Position numbers and translations under genes: made by a program. 64,000 nucleotides of DNA from Vanilla planifolia (taxonomy: Eukaryota; Streptophyta; Magnoliopsida; Asparagales; Orchidaceae), in assembly GCA_023846275.1 (NCBI GenBank), contig CM043868.1, positions 5,847,153 through 5,911,152 on the forward strand. The letters run 5' to 3'. Positions 26,206 to 38,100 of this stretch are shown one piece after another. Position 1 is the first letter of the stretch; each line of letters starts with the position of its first letter. The notes beneath the pieces are model-generated. The model searched no databases. It was not told where the DNA came from and was given only the letters and a program-made list of their open reading frames with translations.

Positions 26206-26210
26206 GTTTT
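26206..26210. repeat. Target-site duplication GTTTT, left copy
   Basis: GTTTT lies immediately outside the left LTR. The same five bases follow the right LTR at 36,876-36,880. Five bases is the usual duplication length for Ty3/gypsy integrase, so this confirms both element ends. Confidence 0.93.
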
Positions 26211-26248
26211 TGTTACACCCCATTTTTCCTAGGCTGATTTTTGGCATA

Positions 26249-26283
<35 letters not shown>

Positions 26284-29273
26284 TAGACAGCTCAGATCGT
26301 CCCATACCAACCTGAGTAGCCTACGAAAACATAGGATATAACACATCATTACACACCTACTTTCCTTAACAATGTGGATCCCATCTCCCGGGTACACCGT
26401 CAAATCAGGTTCATGACTCCTGAATTAACAGATGGACTCGCGCAATGTTACTCCTACTAGATCCAATACTCCTAACCCATACCGGTAGGAGAACCGATCT
26501 AATAGAAGTCTGAACCCCCACGGTTAAGTTCCATAGTCATGTAATGACCTCACCATCAAACAAAAAGATATATAACATCCACAATAAAATATGGCACTCC
26601 ACACACCATACTCCAAGACAATAAAATAAAACAGTGAATGAAACTACATCACAAGAATAAGATCCAAGTCCAACAAGTGTAATATTATCCAACCAGACAT
26701 AAGTCAGAATTACCCTCACATATTACATGACATATGAGAGTAACAATCTCATTAATTACATCCAACAGCAACAATCATCTAACCAGAATATCTCAGACAA
26801 TCACCAATCAGAAATCCTTCACAAGCCTGCTGACCACGATCCCACCTAATCCGGTAGCGTCAAGTCTGCCGAGCCACTGAAAATATATAATACAGGAATG
26901 AGCTACGCCCAGTAGGAAAGTCAGCTAGTAAAACTCACATGCAAGAGAAGGATAATAGCAAAAATACAGGAATACAGCATAACAATGTACGGTGGATAGG
27001 CACTCTCAGTCCCAGACTCCGACCAACCACAGCCACCCCAGTCACACCAGAGTAGCTCTCCTCTGGGCTACCAGGCAACGTGCCAGTGGGAACGCCCATC
27101 TCGAAACACGCATGGCGCCTAAGCACCCGACACCGCAGTGTCTCTCGTCAATCAATCTCCTGGAGACTACAGACAGATCCAGTCACATAATCTCTAGCCA
27201 ACGTGAGACACCCCTGCCACCCTAAGGCGCGCAGGCCTACACACTTGGCTAGCCACTGCGAGACACCCCTGCCACCCTCAGGCGCGCAGGCCTACACACA
27301 TGGACCAGGAGAGATTGACTCAGCCACCGTCCCAAGGAGTCCTCTACCAACAACTTCCATAGAAGCTCACGCCCCTACAGTCATTGCCAATCTCTAACTC
27401 CAAGATTCGGCAACATGTGTCCAGGTACAACAAGGCGTATACCAGTCTACATGTATACTGTGGAAGCTAAGTCCGAACCGCACAGTTACCTACCACAACT
27501 ACCCTAAAACATCATATAGGGTCTATAGTAGTCCGGTCCAATATGCCAATCCATGAAATATGCCAATACTGAATAAACTGACTCAATCCATGCCGTTGCC
27601 ATCAAAGCAACACAATTGTCAATTACTGACTGTTCTGGTAGCATCCGTGTACCATACCTTTGTCTGACTGTTTCCAGCTGTACTGTCATCAGTGATAACA
27701 TTTTTCCCCACTTCAGGAAATTTGTTCTTTACCCACTGATCTCTAGAATCTTCGAAATTTCTCATTTCCAAGTTTTCTGATTTTCCTTGAATTTCCTAAA
27801 TGTAAATAATTCCTAAATCTCAATTATCGAGTTTTTCCTAAATTTGAAATATCAAATTTTGCATTTTATCCATTTTTTTTTTTTTCCAAAATTCGGAATA
27901 ATTCCCCGAATTTAAAATTTTGCTATTCACTATACCGCGCCGAATCCCCTGAATCGCATCTTGCCACCGGTTCGGCTTTCATGCTGAACCAAACCCCGCC
28001 GGTCAGTTATTAATCCGAAATTCAGCCGACGCTTATATATAATATTAATGATTAATATTATTATTATTCTCTTAATAATTCAACTAATCCCTAATTAATC
28101 CTTAATTCGTCTCCTTCCTTCGCCCGTCGTCCGCGAAACCCTAGCCGCCGCAATAGCCGACCAATACGATCATTCCGTCGATTTCCGGCGACTGCGTACA
28201 AGGAGAACATGTTCGTACTATCCTAATGTTCCAATAATGTCGCTAATTTCCTAAGGTTTAAATCAAGTTTTCCGCCGAGCAGTTTCGTCTAATCCTCATG
28301 TTGACAATTCACGAAATTATAGTTCTAGCATTATACAATCATATTAACATGAATAAAGTGGCATATTTAAATCCTCATGCTTGGTAATTTTCCAATTTCG
28401 GCGAAACAAATTAACGTCCCGAAAACCCTAACATGCAATTTTCGATAATTGTACAATTAGCTTCAAAAATCACATTCGCATGCTTAGATAGAGATTTGCA
28501 AACTAATACATGCTTCAATTTGCTAATTATCTAATTTAAATATCTGAAATTCCTACCTCGAAGACGCCGGCGACGGTGAAGCTCGTCCGCAGCTCGCCGC
28601 AGCTCCTCGCCGAACGAATTTGGTCTCAAACGACTCTCCTCGGTCTCGTGGATCTCCGGGCACAAAAAGCCCCTTGCCAGGCCGCCGGAATCACGCGCCG
28701 TACGCCGGGAATTTCCTCGCTATCGCCGTCGAACGAAAACCCTATTCGCTGCTTCGCGAGGGTTTTTATACCCCGGGCCGACACGGTGAACCCGTTACGC
28801 GTTCGACACGTTTTCGACACGTGAGCACCCGATACGCGCTGTCGACACGCTATCCACACGGTAAGCACACAATACGCGCTGTCGACACGCTATCGACACG
28901 GTAAACACCCGATCAGCCGGTTCGATCTCACCCGCCGATCTCGACCGTCCGATCCGCTTATTAGAACGCACACGCAAACTCACCCGGCGAACCGCCTCCG
29001 CTGAACCGTTCCGGTCCGGTTCACGCGCGATAAAAAAAACGATTTCCGGTTTAATTTAATTAGATTTTCGAATTTCTAAAAATCTAATAGATCCAATTAA
29101 ATAGGGAAAATTAATTAAAAATTCCTCGGTGCTCCGAAAAATTCCCAAAAGATTTCAGAAATTCCAATAGCCTACAATTGAGTTCCTGGCTCATCCTACT
29201 GTCGATTCGAAATCATCTAAGCCACAATTAATTTATTAAAGATCAAATACATAAAATTTTACCGGGTATAACA
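26211..29273 (-). repeat. 3' LTR of the Tekay-type element (3,063 bp)
   Basis: On the plus strand it begins TGTTACACCCC and ends GGTATAACA, giving TG...CA ends on the coding strand. It holds a run of 30 T at 26,251-26,280 (poly-A on the coding strand), a 55-bp duplication at 27,194-27,303, and 40-bp repeats at 28,821-28,900. It is GC-richer and keeps many CpG sites compared with its flanks. All frames predicted within it recur at the same place in the other LTR and are not genes. Confidence 0.96.
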
Positions 29274-29286
29274 ATCTCCCCACCTT
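29274..29286 (-). promoter_or_regulatory. Polypurine tract (plus-strand primer)
   Basis: The coding-strand sequence AAGGTGGGGAGAT directly abuts the TGTTATACC start of the 3' LTR. RNase H would leave this purine run as the primer for second-strand DNA synthesis. It lies one base past the gag-pol stop codon (29,288-29,290), so no untranslated gap separates pol from the tract. Confidence 0.88.
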
Positions 29287-29287
29287 A

Positions 29288-32200
29288 TCAGGAATTTCGC
29301 CCTCGAAATTCAGCAAGAAGTTCCGGCCATTTTTCAGCAACATCCTGCTCTAGCTCCCAGGTTGCCTCCCTTTCGTCATGTCTATTCCACAGAACCTTGA
29401 CCATAGGAAACGACCTGTTCCTCAGCTGTCTGCTGCTCTCCTCGAGGATGCGAACTGGTAGTTCCACATAAGAAGAATCTGGTGCCACTTGTAAACCAGG
29501 AAGATCATCACTGATGCAATGAGAAGGATCTGGCACATATTTCTTGAGATTCGAAACATGGAACACATTGTGAATCTCAGCCAGATGCTCAGGAAGTGCC
29601 AACCTGTAAGCCACTTCACCGATCCTCTCCAGAATAGGATAGGGTCCAATGTAACGAGGTCGAAGCTTAGAAGGCTTTCCAAACCTGAATAGACCCCGCA
29701 TAGGACTGACCTTCAGGAATACCCTATCTCCCACAGAAAACTCAACAGCCTTGTGCTTAGGATCATAATATTTCTTCTGGCGATCCTGCACAGTACGTAA
29801 TCTGTCCTGCAATAACTTGACTTCCGCTGTGGTCTCCTCTACAATCTGGGGTCCCCACACTCTCCTGGAATCACCCTCCTCCCAACAAAGAGGAGATCTG
29901 CACCTACGCCCATACAACACCTCGTAAGGTGCCATACCAATCGACGCCTGGAAGCTGTTATTGTACACAAACTCTACCAAGGGTAATCGTCTAGTCCAAT
30001 CTGTTGAGTAAGTTTGTACGCTCAAGCGTAGCAAATCCTCCAAGGTCCGAATAGTCCGCTCAGACTGTCCATCCGTCTGAGGATGATAAGCAGTACTGAA
30101 CCTTAACTGTGTACCCATGGCAGTGTGTAAGCTCTTCCAAAACTGTGATGTGAATTTGGCGTCTCTGTCAGAAATAATAGAACGGGGAATCCCATGCAAT
30201 CTGACAATCTGCTGAATATATATCTCTGCCAACTGTGCCGCTGAATCCGTCTTCTTAATGGATAAGAAATGGGCTGACTTGGTCAATCGATCTACGATGA
30301 CCCAAATAGCATCAAAACCTTGTCTGGTACGAGGAAGACCAGTCACAAAGTCCATAGTGATGTCATCCCATTTCCACTCCGGAATCGGCAATCTCTGTAA
30401 CAATCCTCCAGGTCTCTGGTGTTCGGCCTTAACTTGCTGACATGTAAGGCATTTCCTAACAAAGGCAGCAACATCTGTCTTCAAACCTCTCCACCAGAAA
30501 ACACTCCTCAAATTCCTGTACATCTTGACTTCTCCAGGGTGCATAGCCAAGGTTCCATAGTGAGCCTCCCGAAGGATCCTCTCCCTGAACTCCTGATGTG
30601 ATGGTACACACCAGCGACCCCTGAAGGTCAAAATGTCGTCTCTGAGAGCAAAGTCTCCTCCCAATCCCTGCGATGCCAACTCAATCTTCTCCTTCAGCTC
30701 TTCATCACAAAGCTGAAGGTCACGCATCTCAGATAACCAGTCAGCCCGAATAGTCAATGAGCTGAGTCTGTGAACCAGTCTCTGAATAGACAACTGTTCC
30801 TGACATCTTTCAACATTCCAATCCAAGTCTGGTATAGAGTCACAGACTAACATATTATGCACGACTGCGTGTCTGCTCAAGGCATCAGCCACTGGATTAG
30901 CCTTCCCCTCGCAGTAGTTTATTGTCAGCTCGTAATCCTTTATCAGTTCCAACCACCTCCTCTGCCTCAAGTTCAGTTCCTTCTGAGTGAACAGATACTT
31001 AAGACTCTTGTGGTCAGAGAAGCAATCTACAGGAACTCCGTACAAATAATGTCTCCATATCTTCAAGGCAAAAATGACAGCAGCTAACTCCAAATCATGA
31101 GTGGGATAATTCTTCTCATGATCCTTCAGTTGCCTCGAAGCATATGCTATAACTCTGTTATCCTGCATCAGTACGGCTCCCAAACCTATATGTGAAGCAT
31201 CAGTGTACATCTGATATGACTTCTCCTGTGTGGGTAACATCAATACTGGAGCGGTGCTAAGCCTCTGCTTCAGCTCTAGGAAATTGTTCTCACAACTCTC
31301 TGTCCACTCAAAAGATTTTCCCTTCCGGGTCAACTGGGTTAGTGGAGCAGCCAGTCTAGAAAAGTGAGGAACAAATTTCCTATAGTATCCAGCCAAACCA
31401 AGGAAACTCCGGATCTCAGTGACAGAAGATGGCCGTTTCCAATCAATAATAGCTCGTATCTTGTTAGGATCAACAGCCACGCCCTCCGCACTGACAATGT
31501 GTCCTAAGAATGCTACTGAGTCCAGCCAAAAAGAACACTTGGAGAATTTTGCATACAGCTCATTCTCCCGCAACATTGTAAGCACAGTCCTCAACTGATC
31601 TGCATGAGTATCCCTATCTCTGGAATAAATCAATATATCATCTATAAAGATGATCACAAACCGATCCAGAAAGGCATGAAAAACTCGATGCATCAGGTTC
31701 ATAAATACTGCTGGAGCATTAGTCAATCCAAAAGGCAACACTGTGAACTCGTAATGTCCGTATCTAGTACGGAATGCTGTCTTGGGTACATCAGAATCTC
31801 TAATCCGGATCTGGTGATAACCCGAGCGTAAGTCAATCTTGGAGAACACAGTTGCTCCCTGAAGTTGATCCAGCAAATCATCGATGCGTGGTAAAGGGTA
31901 TCGGTTACGAATAGTAACCTTATTCAATTCCCTATAATCTACACACAGCCTCATACTACCATCTTTCTTCTTGACAAATAAGACAGGGGCACCCCAAGGT
32001 GAACAACTGGGGCGTATGAGTCCCTTGTCTAATAAGTCCTGTAACTGAGTCTTCAACTCTGCTAGCTCGGCTGGAGCCATCCTGTAAGGAGCTCTAGCAA
32101 TAGGAGCTACTCCTGCCTCCAAATCAATTGAAAACTCCACTTCCCTAGCTGGTGGAAATCCAGGCAACTCCTCTGGAAAAACCATAGGAAAGTCTCTCAC

Positions 32201-33694
32201 CACTGGAATATCTGACATAGGGGTAGTGGTGGCTTGGCTATCGGTCACATATGCCAACCAACCAGTACAACCCTTACTTACTAACCTTCCAGCCTGAAGA
32301 ACTGAGATCAGGGGAATCTGCCTGTTCAGACCAAAGTATATCACATCCCCCGAACCAGGCACTCTGATCCTGACCTTCTTCTCCCAACAATCCAGAACCA
32401 CTGCATGGTGGCACAACCAATCCATCCCCAAAATGATGTCGAACTCTGCTAGTGGCACACATATCAACTCTGTCACGAATTCGTGTCCACTAATCAGAAT
32501 AGATCCGTCAATCTTCTGAACAGTGGGAATCTCTTTCCCATCAGGAAGTCTAACCAGTAAGGGTTCCTTCAAGTAACCCTTGGATCCTGATATCTGATTC
32601 CAGATCCTCTCAGCAACAAAAGAATGAGATGCACCAGTATCAAACAAAGTCATGCACTGCACGTTGCCAAAATGAAGCATACCTGTGATCACTTCTGGTG
32701 ACTCTGAAGCCTGCTGCCGAGTCAGTGCAAATACCCTGGGCTGTCCCCCAGATGAACCAACCGGTCCCGTGATCCTCTGTTTCTTCAACTCTGGGCAGTC
32801 GCACTTCTTGTGTCCGGGCTGTCGACAATGGTAGCAGATAATCCCCCCAGTCCGGGTACCTGTCTGCTGCACTGGTCTCTCAGAAATAGGTCGTGGCCGG
32901 ACCACGACCTCCTGAGTACCACTGTGATCTCTGTGTCTCTTGCCCTTTTTGTTTTGTTGGATATTTCTGAATTCCTTCCTCTTGTTATGAGTCTCTCTCT
33001 GGGCCTCCATCCGGATATCAATAAGCTCAACGGATCTCGCAGCCTCCACCAAGTCACGAAACCTGGCAAACCGACTCACAACTAGCTGGCGCTGCAGCAT
33101 AGGACGAAGTCCCTCCAGGAACATCTCACATCTGCGTTCCTCAGAAGGCACCAGCTCTACGGCGTACCTCGCCAGATAAGTGAACCTCGATAAGTAATCG
33201 TTCACTGACATCTGGCCCTGCCTGAGGTGTATAAGTTCCCTCCTGAACTGAGCCATGGCAGAGGCCGGAATGTAGCACTCCCTGAATGCCTCAACAAAGT
33301 CATCCCATGCTATCTCACTGTTCTGGGCCTCCCCAAACATAGCGCGCCGCTGGCCTCTCCACCAGGTAGCAGCCTCTCCCTCCAACACTAGAGCAGCAAG
33401 CACTACCCTCCTGCCGAATGGACATCCCAAGGCATCAAATAGCTCAAGCATATGAGCCATCCAGTCATCTGCCACCGCTGGGTCAGCCGACCCACTGAAG
33501 CTCCGCGGACGCAACCGCATGAAGGCATCGATCCAACGATCCACGGCTGGCTCAACTGGCAATGCTGGGATCGTCTCCGGGGTAGGAGTAGTAGATACCG
33601 GTCTGCCTCTAGCTGCTCCACGAGCGGAAAGTCTCCTGGTACCAGCCATACTGTCAAAAACAATTAATCTGGCATTAGAGTCGTCATTTGGCAA
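29288..33694 (-). CDS. gag-pol: Gag-Pol polyprotein of the Tekay-type chromovirus
   Basis: A single uninterrupted frame of 1,468 residues carries all parts in order. Retrotransposon Gag spans roughly 55-235. The zinc knuckle [14 protein letters not shown] is at 287-300. The aspartic protease has FDTGAS at 351-356. RT spans roughly 535-750, with [11 protein letters not shown] (Asp 621) and FIDD (Asp 685/686). RNase H has YTDAS (Asp 832), Glu 869, Asp 894 and Asp 937. Integrase has His 1045, His 1052, Cys 1082, Cys 1085 and a D,D35E triad at Asp 1115, Asp 1176 and Glu 1212. [13 protein letters not shown] at 1347-1359 is the GPY module, and a chromodomain-like tail (VKVLW, EATWE) is at 1432-1446. 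Every catalytic residue I looked for is present, and the length is normal for the lineage. Met 16 (33,649), starting [11 protein letters not shown], may be the real start; the longest frame was kept. Gag and Pol share one frame without frameshift or stop, as is common in chromoviruses. It would act in cytoplasmic particles and then the nucleus. Confidence 0.97.
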   Translation of the reverse strand: MPNDDSNARLIVFDSMAGTRRLSARGAARGRPVSTTPTPETIPALPVEPAVDRWIDAFMRLRPRSFSGSADPAVADDWMAHMLELFDALGCPFGRRVVLAALVLEGEAATWWRGQRRAMFGEAQNSEIAWDDFVEAFRECYIPASAMAQFRRELIHLRQGQMSVNDYLSRFTYLARYAVELVPSEERRCEMFLEGLRPMLQRQLVVSRFARFRDLVEAARSVELIDIRMEAQRETHNKRKEFRNIQQNKKGKRHRDHSGTQEVVVRPRPISERPVQQTGTRTGGIICYHCRQPGHKKCDCPELKKQRITGPVGSSGGQPRVFALTRQQASESPEVITGMLHFGNVQCMTLFDTGASHSFVAERIWNQISGSKGYLKEPLLVRLPDGKEIPTVQKIDGSILISGHEFVTELICVPLAEFDIILGMDWLCHHAVVLDCWEKKVRIRVPGSGDVIYFGLNRQIPLISVLQAGRLVSKGCTGWLAYVTDSQATTTPMSDIPVVRDFPMVFPEELPGFPPAREVEFSIDLEAGVAPIARAPYRMAPAELAELKTQLQDLLDKGLIRPSCSPWGAPVLFVKKKDGSMRLCVDYRELNKVTIRNRYPLPRIDDLLDQLQGATVFSKIDLRSGYHQIRIRDSDVPKTAFRTRYGHYEFTVLPFGLTNAPAVFMNLMHRVFHAFLDRFVIIFIDDILIYSRDRDTHADQLRTVLTMLRENELYAKFSKCSFWLDSVAFLGHIVSAEGVAVDPNKIRAIIDWKRPSSVTEIRSFLGLAGYYRKFVPHFSRLAAPLTQLTRKGKSFEWTESCENNFLELKQRLSTAPVLMLPTQEKSYQMYTDASHIGLGAVLMQDNRVIAYASRQLKDHEKNYPTHDLELAAVIFALKIWRHYLYGVPVDCFSDHKSLKYLFTQKELNLRQRRWLELIKDYELTINYCEGKANPVADALSRHAVVHNMLVCDSIPDLDWNVERCQEQLSIQRLVHRLSSLTIRADWLSEMRDLQLCDEELKEKIELASQGLGGDFALRDDILTFRGRWCVPSHQEFRERILREAHYGTLAMHPGEVKMYRNLRSVFWWRGLKTDVAAFVRKCLTCQQVKAEHQRPGGLLQRLPIPEWKWDDITMDFVTGLPRTRQGFDAIWVIVDRLTKSAHFLSIKKTDSAAQLAEIYIQQIVRLHGIPRSIISDRDAKFTSQFWKSLHTAMGTQLRFSTAYHPQTDGQSERTIRTLEDLLRLSVQTYSTDWTRRLPLVEFVYNNSFQASIGMAPYEVLYGRRCRSPLCWEEGDSRRVWGPQIVEETTAEVKLLQDRLRTVQDRQKKYYDPKHKAVEFSVGDRVFLKVSPMRGLFRFGKPSKLRPRYIGPYPILERIGEVAYRLALPEHLAEIHNVFHVSNLKKYVPDPSHCISDDLPGLQVAPDSSYVELPVRILEESSRQLRNRSFPMVKVLWNRHDEREATWELEQDVAEKWPELLAEFRGRNS

Positions 33695-33791
33695 TTGGCA
33701 TATGGACTACTATAGTATACAAAAGAATCAACAGTTCTCCCCACATTGGGTTGAACCCCTATACACGTCTAGCCCCGTTATCCTCACCTAG

Positions 33792-33804
33792 GGCTCTGAT
33801 ACCA
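33792..33804 (-). promoter_or_regulatory. Primer-binding site for initiator Met tRNA
   Basis: The coding strand reads TGGTATCAGAGCC, the standard plant retrotransposon site complementary to the 3' end of initiator methionine tRNA. It starts four bases (GTAG) after the 5' LTR. The gag-pol start lies about 100 bp downstream. Confidence 0.95.
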
Positions 33805-33848
33805 CTACTGTTACACCCCATTTTTCCTAGGCTGATTTTTGGCATACA

Positions 33849-33879
<31 letters not shown>

Positions 33880-34791
33880 TAGACAGCTCAGATCGTCCCA
33901 TACCAACCTGAGTAGCCTACGAAAACATAGGATATAACACATCATTACACACCTACTTTCCTTAACAATGTGGATCCCATCTCCCGGGTACACCGTCAAA
34001 TCAGGTTCATGACTCCTGAATTAACAGATGGACTCGCGCAATGTTACTCCTACTAGATCCAATACTCCTAACCCATACCGGTAGGAGAACCGATCTAATA
34101 GAAGTCTGAACCCCCACGTTTAAGTTCCATAGTCATGTAATGACCTCACCATCAAACAAAAAGATATATAAACATCCACAATAAAATATGGCACTCCACA
34201 CACCATACTCCAAGACAATAAAATAAAACAGTGAATGAAACTACATCACAAGAATAAGATCCAAGTCCAACAAGTGTAATATTATCCAACCAGACATAAG
34301 TCAGAATTACCCTCACATATTACATGACATATGAGAGTAACAATCTCATTAATTACATCCCAACAGCAACAATCATCTAACCAGAATATCTCAGACAATC
34401 ACCAATCAGAAATCCTTCACAAGCCTGCTGACCACGATCCCACATAATCCGGTAGCGTCAAGTCTGCCGAGCCACTGAAAATATATAATACAGGAATGAG
34501 CTACGCCCAGTAGGAAAGTCAGCTAGTAAAACTCACATGCAAGAGAAGGATAATAGCAAAAATACAGGAATACAGCATAACAATGTACGGTGGATAGGCA
34601 CTCTCAGTCCCAGACTCCGACCAACCACAGCCACCCCAGTCACACCAGAGTAGCTCTCCTCTGGGCTACCAGGCAACGTGCCAGTGGGAACGCCCATCTC
34701 GAAACACGCATGGCGCCTAAGCACCCGACACCGCAGTGTCTCTCGTCAATCAATCTCCTGGAGACTACAGACAGATCCAGTCACATAATCT

Positions 34792-34901
34792 CTAGCCAAC
34801 GTGAGACACCCCTGCCACCCTAAGGCGCGCAGGCCTACACACTTGGCTAGCCACTGCGAGACACCCCTGCCACCCTCAGGCGCGCAGGCCTACACACATG
34901 G
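34792..34901. repeat. 55-bp tandem duplication inside the LTR
   Basis: Two copies begin with CTAGCCA at 34,792 and 34,847 and share GAGACACCCCTGCCACCCT and GGCGCGCAGGCCTACACAC. The same pair occurs in the other LTR at 27,194 and 27,249, so it predates this insertion and belongs to the family. Confidence 0.93.
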
Positions 34902-35627
34902 ACCAGGAGAGATTGACTCAGCCACCGTCCCAAGGAGTCCTCTACCAACAACTTCCATAGAATCTCTCGCCCCTACAGTCATTGCCAATCTCTAACTCCA
35001 AGATTCGGCAACATGTGTCCAGGTACAACAAGGCGTATACCAGTCTACATGTATACTGTGGGAAGCTAAGTCCGAACCGCACAGTTACCTACCACAACTA
35101 CCCTAAAACATCATATAGGGTCTATAGTAGTCCGGTCCAATATGCCAATCCATGAAATATGCCAATACTGAATAAACTGACTCAATCCATGCCGTTGCCA
35201 TCAAAGCAACACAATTGTCAATTACTGACTGTTCTGGTAGCATCCGTGTACATACCTTTGTCTGACTGTTTTCCAGCTGTACTGTCATCAGTGATAACAT
35301 TTTTCCCCACTTCAGGTTTGTTCTTTACCCACTGATCTCTAGAATCTTCGAAATTTCTCATTTCCAAGTTTTCTGATTTTCCTTGAATTTCCTAAATGTA
35401 AATAATTCCTAAATCTCAATTATCGAGTTTTTCCTAAATTTGAAATATCAAATTTTGCATTTTATCCATTTTTTTTTTTTTCCAAAATTCGGAATAATTC
35501 CCCGAATTTAAAATTTTGCTATTCACTATACCGCGCCGAATCCCCTGAATCGCATCTTGCCACCGGTTCGGCTTTCATGCTGAACCAAACCCCGCCGGTC
35601 AGTTATTAATCCGAAATTCAGCCGACG

Positions 35628-35638
35628 CTTATATATAA
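35628..35638 (-). promoter_or_regulatory. Candidate TATA box in the 5' LTR
   Basis: TATATATAAGC on the coding strand, preceded by an AT-rich block and, further upstream, the GC-rich repeats at 36,417-36,520. The counterpart is at 28,031-28,041 in the 3' LTR. Position is plausible for a U3/R boundary; there is no direct evidence of use. Confidence 0.4.
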
Positions 35639-36375
35639 TATTAATGATTAATATTATTATTATTCTCTTAATAATTCAACTAATCCCTAATTAATCCTTA
35701 ATTCGTCTCCTTCCTTCGCCCGTCGTCCGCGAAACCCTAGCCGCCGCAATAGCCGACCAATACGATCATTCCGTCGATTTCCGGCGACTGCGTACAAGGA
35801 GAACATGTTCGTACTATCCTAATGTTCCAATAATGTCGCTAATTTCCTAAGGTTTAAATCAAGTTTTCCGCCGAGCAGTTTCGTCTAATCCTCATGTTGA
35901 CAATTCACGAAATTATAGTTCTAGCATTATACAATCATATTAACATGAATAAAGTGGCATATTTAAATCCTCATGCTTGGTAATTTTCCAATTTCGGCGA
36001 AACAAATTAACGTCCCGAAAACCCTAACATGCAATTTTCGATAATTGTACAATTAGCTTCAAAAATCACATTCGCATGCTTAGATAGAGATTTGCAAACT
36101 AATACATGCTTCAATTTGCTAATTATCTAATTTAAATATCTGAAATTCCTACCTCGAAGACGCCGGCGACGGTGAAGCTCGTCCGCAGCTCGCCGCAGCT
36201 CCTCGCCGAACGAATTTGGTCTCAAACGACTCTCCTCGGTCTCGTGGATCTCCGGGCACAAAAAGCCCCTTGCCAGGCCGCCGGAATCACGCGCCGTACG
36301 CCGGGAATTTCCTCGCTATCACCGTCGAACGAAAACCCTATTCGCTGCTTCGCGAGGGTTTTTATACCCCGGGCC

Positions 36376-36520
36376 GACACGGTGAACCCGTTACGCGTTC
36401 GACACGTTTTCGACACGTGAGCACCCGATACGCGCTGTCGACACGCTATCCACACGGTAAGCACACAATACGCGCTGTCGACACGCTATCGACACGGTAA
36501 ACACCCGATCAGCCGGTTCG
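36376..36520. repeat. 40-bp GC-rich repeats in presumed U3 of the LTR
   Basis: Units beginning GT(G/A)AGCAC at 36,417 and 36,457, plus a partial unit at 36,497, have a 40-bp period and share ATACGCGCTGTCGACACGCT. A weaker unit precedes them at about 36,378. They match 28,821-28,920 in the other LTR. The repeated GTCGAC/CGACACG core is a candidate enhancer element because it lies upstream of the candidate TATA box; that role is inferred. Confidence 0.85.
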
Positions 36521-36875
36521 ATCTCACCCGCCGATCTCGACCGTCCGATCCGCTTATTAGAACGCACACGCAAACTCACCCGGCGAACCGCCTCCGCCTC
36601 CGCTGAACCGTTCCGGTCCGGTTCACGCGCGATAAAAAAAACGATTTCCGGTTTAATTTAATTAGATTTTCGAATTTCTAAAAATCTAATAGATCCAATT
36701 AAATAGGGAAAATTAATTAAAAATTCCTCGGTGCTCCGAAAAATTCCCAAAAGATTTCAGAAATTCCAATAGCCTACAATTGAGTTCCTGGCTCATCCTA
36801 CTGTCGATTCGAAATCATCTAAGCCACAATTAATTTATTAAAGATCAAATACATAAAATTTTACCGGGTATAACA

Positions 36876-36880
36876 GTTTT
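36876..36880. repeat. Target-site duplication GTTTT, right copy
   Basis: Identical to the left copy at 26,206-26,210 and directly adjacent to the LTR end TAACA. Confidence 0.93.
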
Positions 36881-37715
36881 GTAACTAGTTTATAATATAG
36901 AGCACATTTTGATAGGAATAGATTTCAAGTGAAAGATGGCTTATCTCTTACAAAGATATCTACCTTTTTATCTAGTTTTTGCGTCACCATTTTAATAGAT
37001 AGGTTTTGGAACATTTATCAGTTATTTGTCAGTTGTTTGATTTAGGTCCTGAAAATGCGTATTATATGCAACGCTCCAAAGTAGATCTGTTGGATCACTT
37101 ACATAAATCAAATGTATATATTTGGAAAACTAATGAATGACTAAATAAGAGACAAGACAAACAAAAGATGGTTATACATACCATATGGTCAGTAGTTACT
37201 AATAAACTATTACTCACCCATAAACTATGTTGCCAATACCATGTATCTTGCCGCTGGTATAATGCCTACTTGCGTTTTTCAATGATATCCAAGTAAAAAA
37301 CGCCAAGAAGCCACCACATGTTTGTCATGAAAAAACTACGCAAGAAGGAATCAAATTCAAAATGTTGATAACAAATATAGAAAGCTTTTAGTATACGAGC
37401 TAAAGGGCAATTGGCAACATGGTAAACCTCTTGTCATCGCCGATAACAATTTGAAAAAATGTAATAAAATATGAAAAAACTTTTTAAAGAATTGGTTACT
37501 ACAAATTAATTTATTTTTTTAACAAAATTTTCTATTTTCTTAAAATTAGTTGACATAAAAAAAATATGTAATGTTTTATTGCATGATCCATCATTGTTAT
37601 TGATGACAAGGTGCAGATCGACTTCTAATTTATATTAACTTGTTTGAACAATATAAACTTTTAAGTTTTAAGTTTTTTTTTCATTATATAAATGTCAACA
37701 TCATTTAGAACTAAT

Positions 37716-37785
<70 letters not shown>

Positions 37786-38100
37786 TTCAACAAGTAGGTT
37801 TCATAAACATTTAACTGATAATATTATAATTTCTATCAAAATTATTAAGGAAATTAACAAATCAAAGTAACAAATTCAAATGCATGCTACATGAATTCTT
37901 AAGAGATGTAATAATTTCTTTGCAAGCAACAAAAGAAACCTAATAGTGACTTTTTCTAAATTTTTATTCATTTTTTTGTATATTCTTTAAAATGTTTTGA
38001 AGTTTTAGATGGCTTTACTTCAAAATGATTTGAAGATCCAACTAAAATCTAATAGGTATATAAACAGAATTCCTTCAGTTGTAATTTAATGTTTATAAAG
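36881..38100. other. AT-rich flank with TA microsatellite, no gene seen
   Basis: This continues the pre-insertion host sequence from 26,205. A TA tract at 37,719-37,787, interrupted once by TG, is the only structured feature. There are no recognised coding motifs. Confidence 0.5.

Larger units (their letters stand above)
26211..36875 (-). mobile_element. Complete, young Ty3/gypsy chromovirus of Tekay/Del type (10,665 bp)
   Basis: The element reads on the minus strand. It has a 5' LTR (33,809-36,875), an initiator-Met tRNA primer site (33,792-33,804), one continuous gag-pol frame (29,288-33,694), a polypurine tract (29,274-29,286) and a 3' LTR (26,211-29,273), flanked by GTTTT on both sides. 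LTRs start TGTTATACC and end GTGTAACA on the coding strand. The long LTRs (about 3 kb), short internal region and C-terminal VKVLW...EATWE chromodomain-like tail fit the Tekay/Del chromovirus lineage; the lineage name is inference from these traits. By eye the LTRs differ at five substitutions (26,523; 26,846; 27,365; 27,369; 28,725) and eight small indels that together account for the 4-bp length difference. All parts needed in cis are present. Whether it is expressed cannot be told from sequence. Confidence 0.95.
33809..36875 (-). repeat. 5' LTR of the Tekay-type element (3,067 bp)
   Basis: Near-identical partner of the LTR at 26,211. Differences are a T run of 28 instead of 30, single-base indels, a 3-bp loss (GGAAATTT to GGTTT near 35,316) and a 6-bp gain (a doubled CCTCCG near 36,595). 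As the 5' LTR it should carry the promoter: a candidate TATA box (TATATATAAGC on the coding strand) is at 35,628-35,638, about 1.24 kb into the LTR, downstream of GC-rich 40-bp repeats in presumed U3. The transcription start and poly(A) site cannot be set from sequence alone. Confidence 0.96.

Noticed and set aside
26992..28983. Many frames of 60-94 codons in the left LTR
   Set aside because: They recur at the same positions in the right LTR (34,533-36,579), overlap in several frames and have no domain. The LTR's GC-rich content makes open frames likely by chance.
29422..33667. Other-frame open stretches inside gag-pol (60-94 codons)
   Set aside because: Shadow frames of the 1,468-codon gag-pol. 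None carries a domain and none has the continuity of the main frame.
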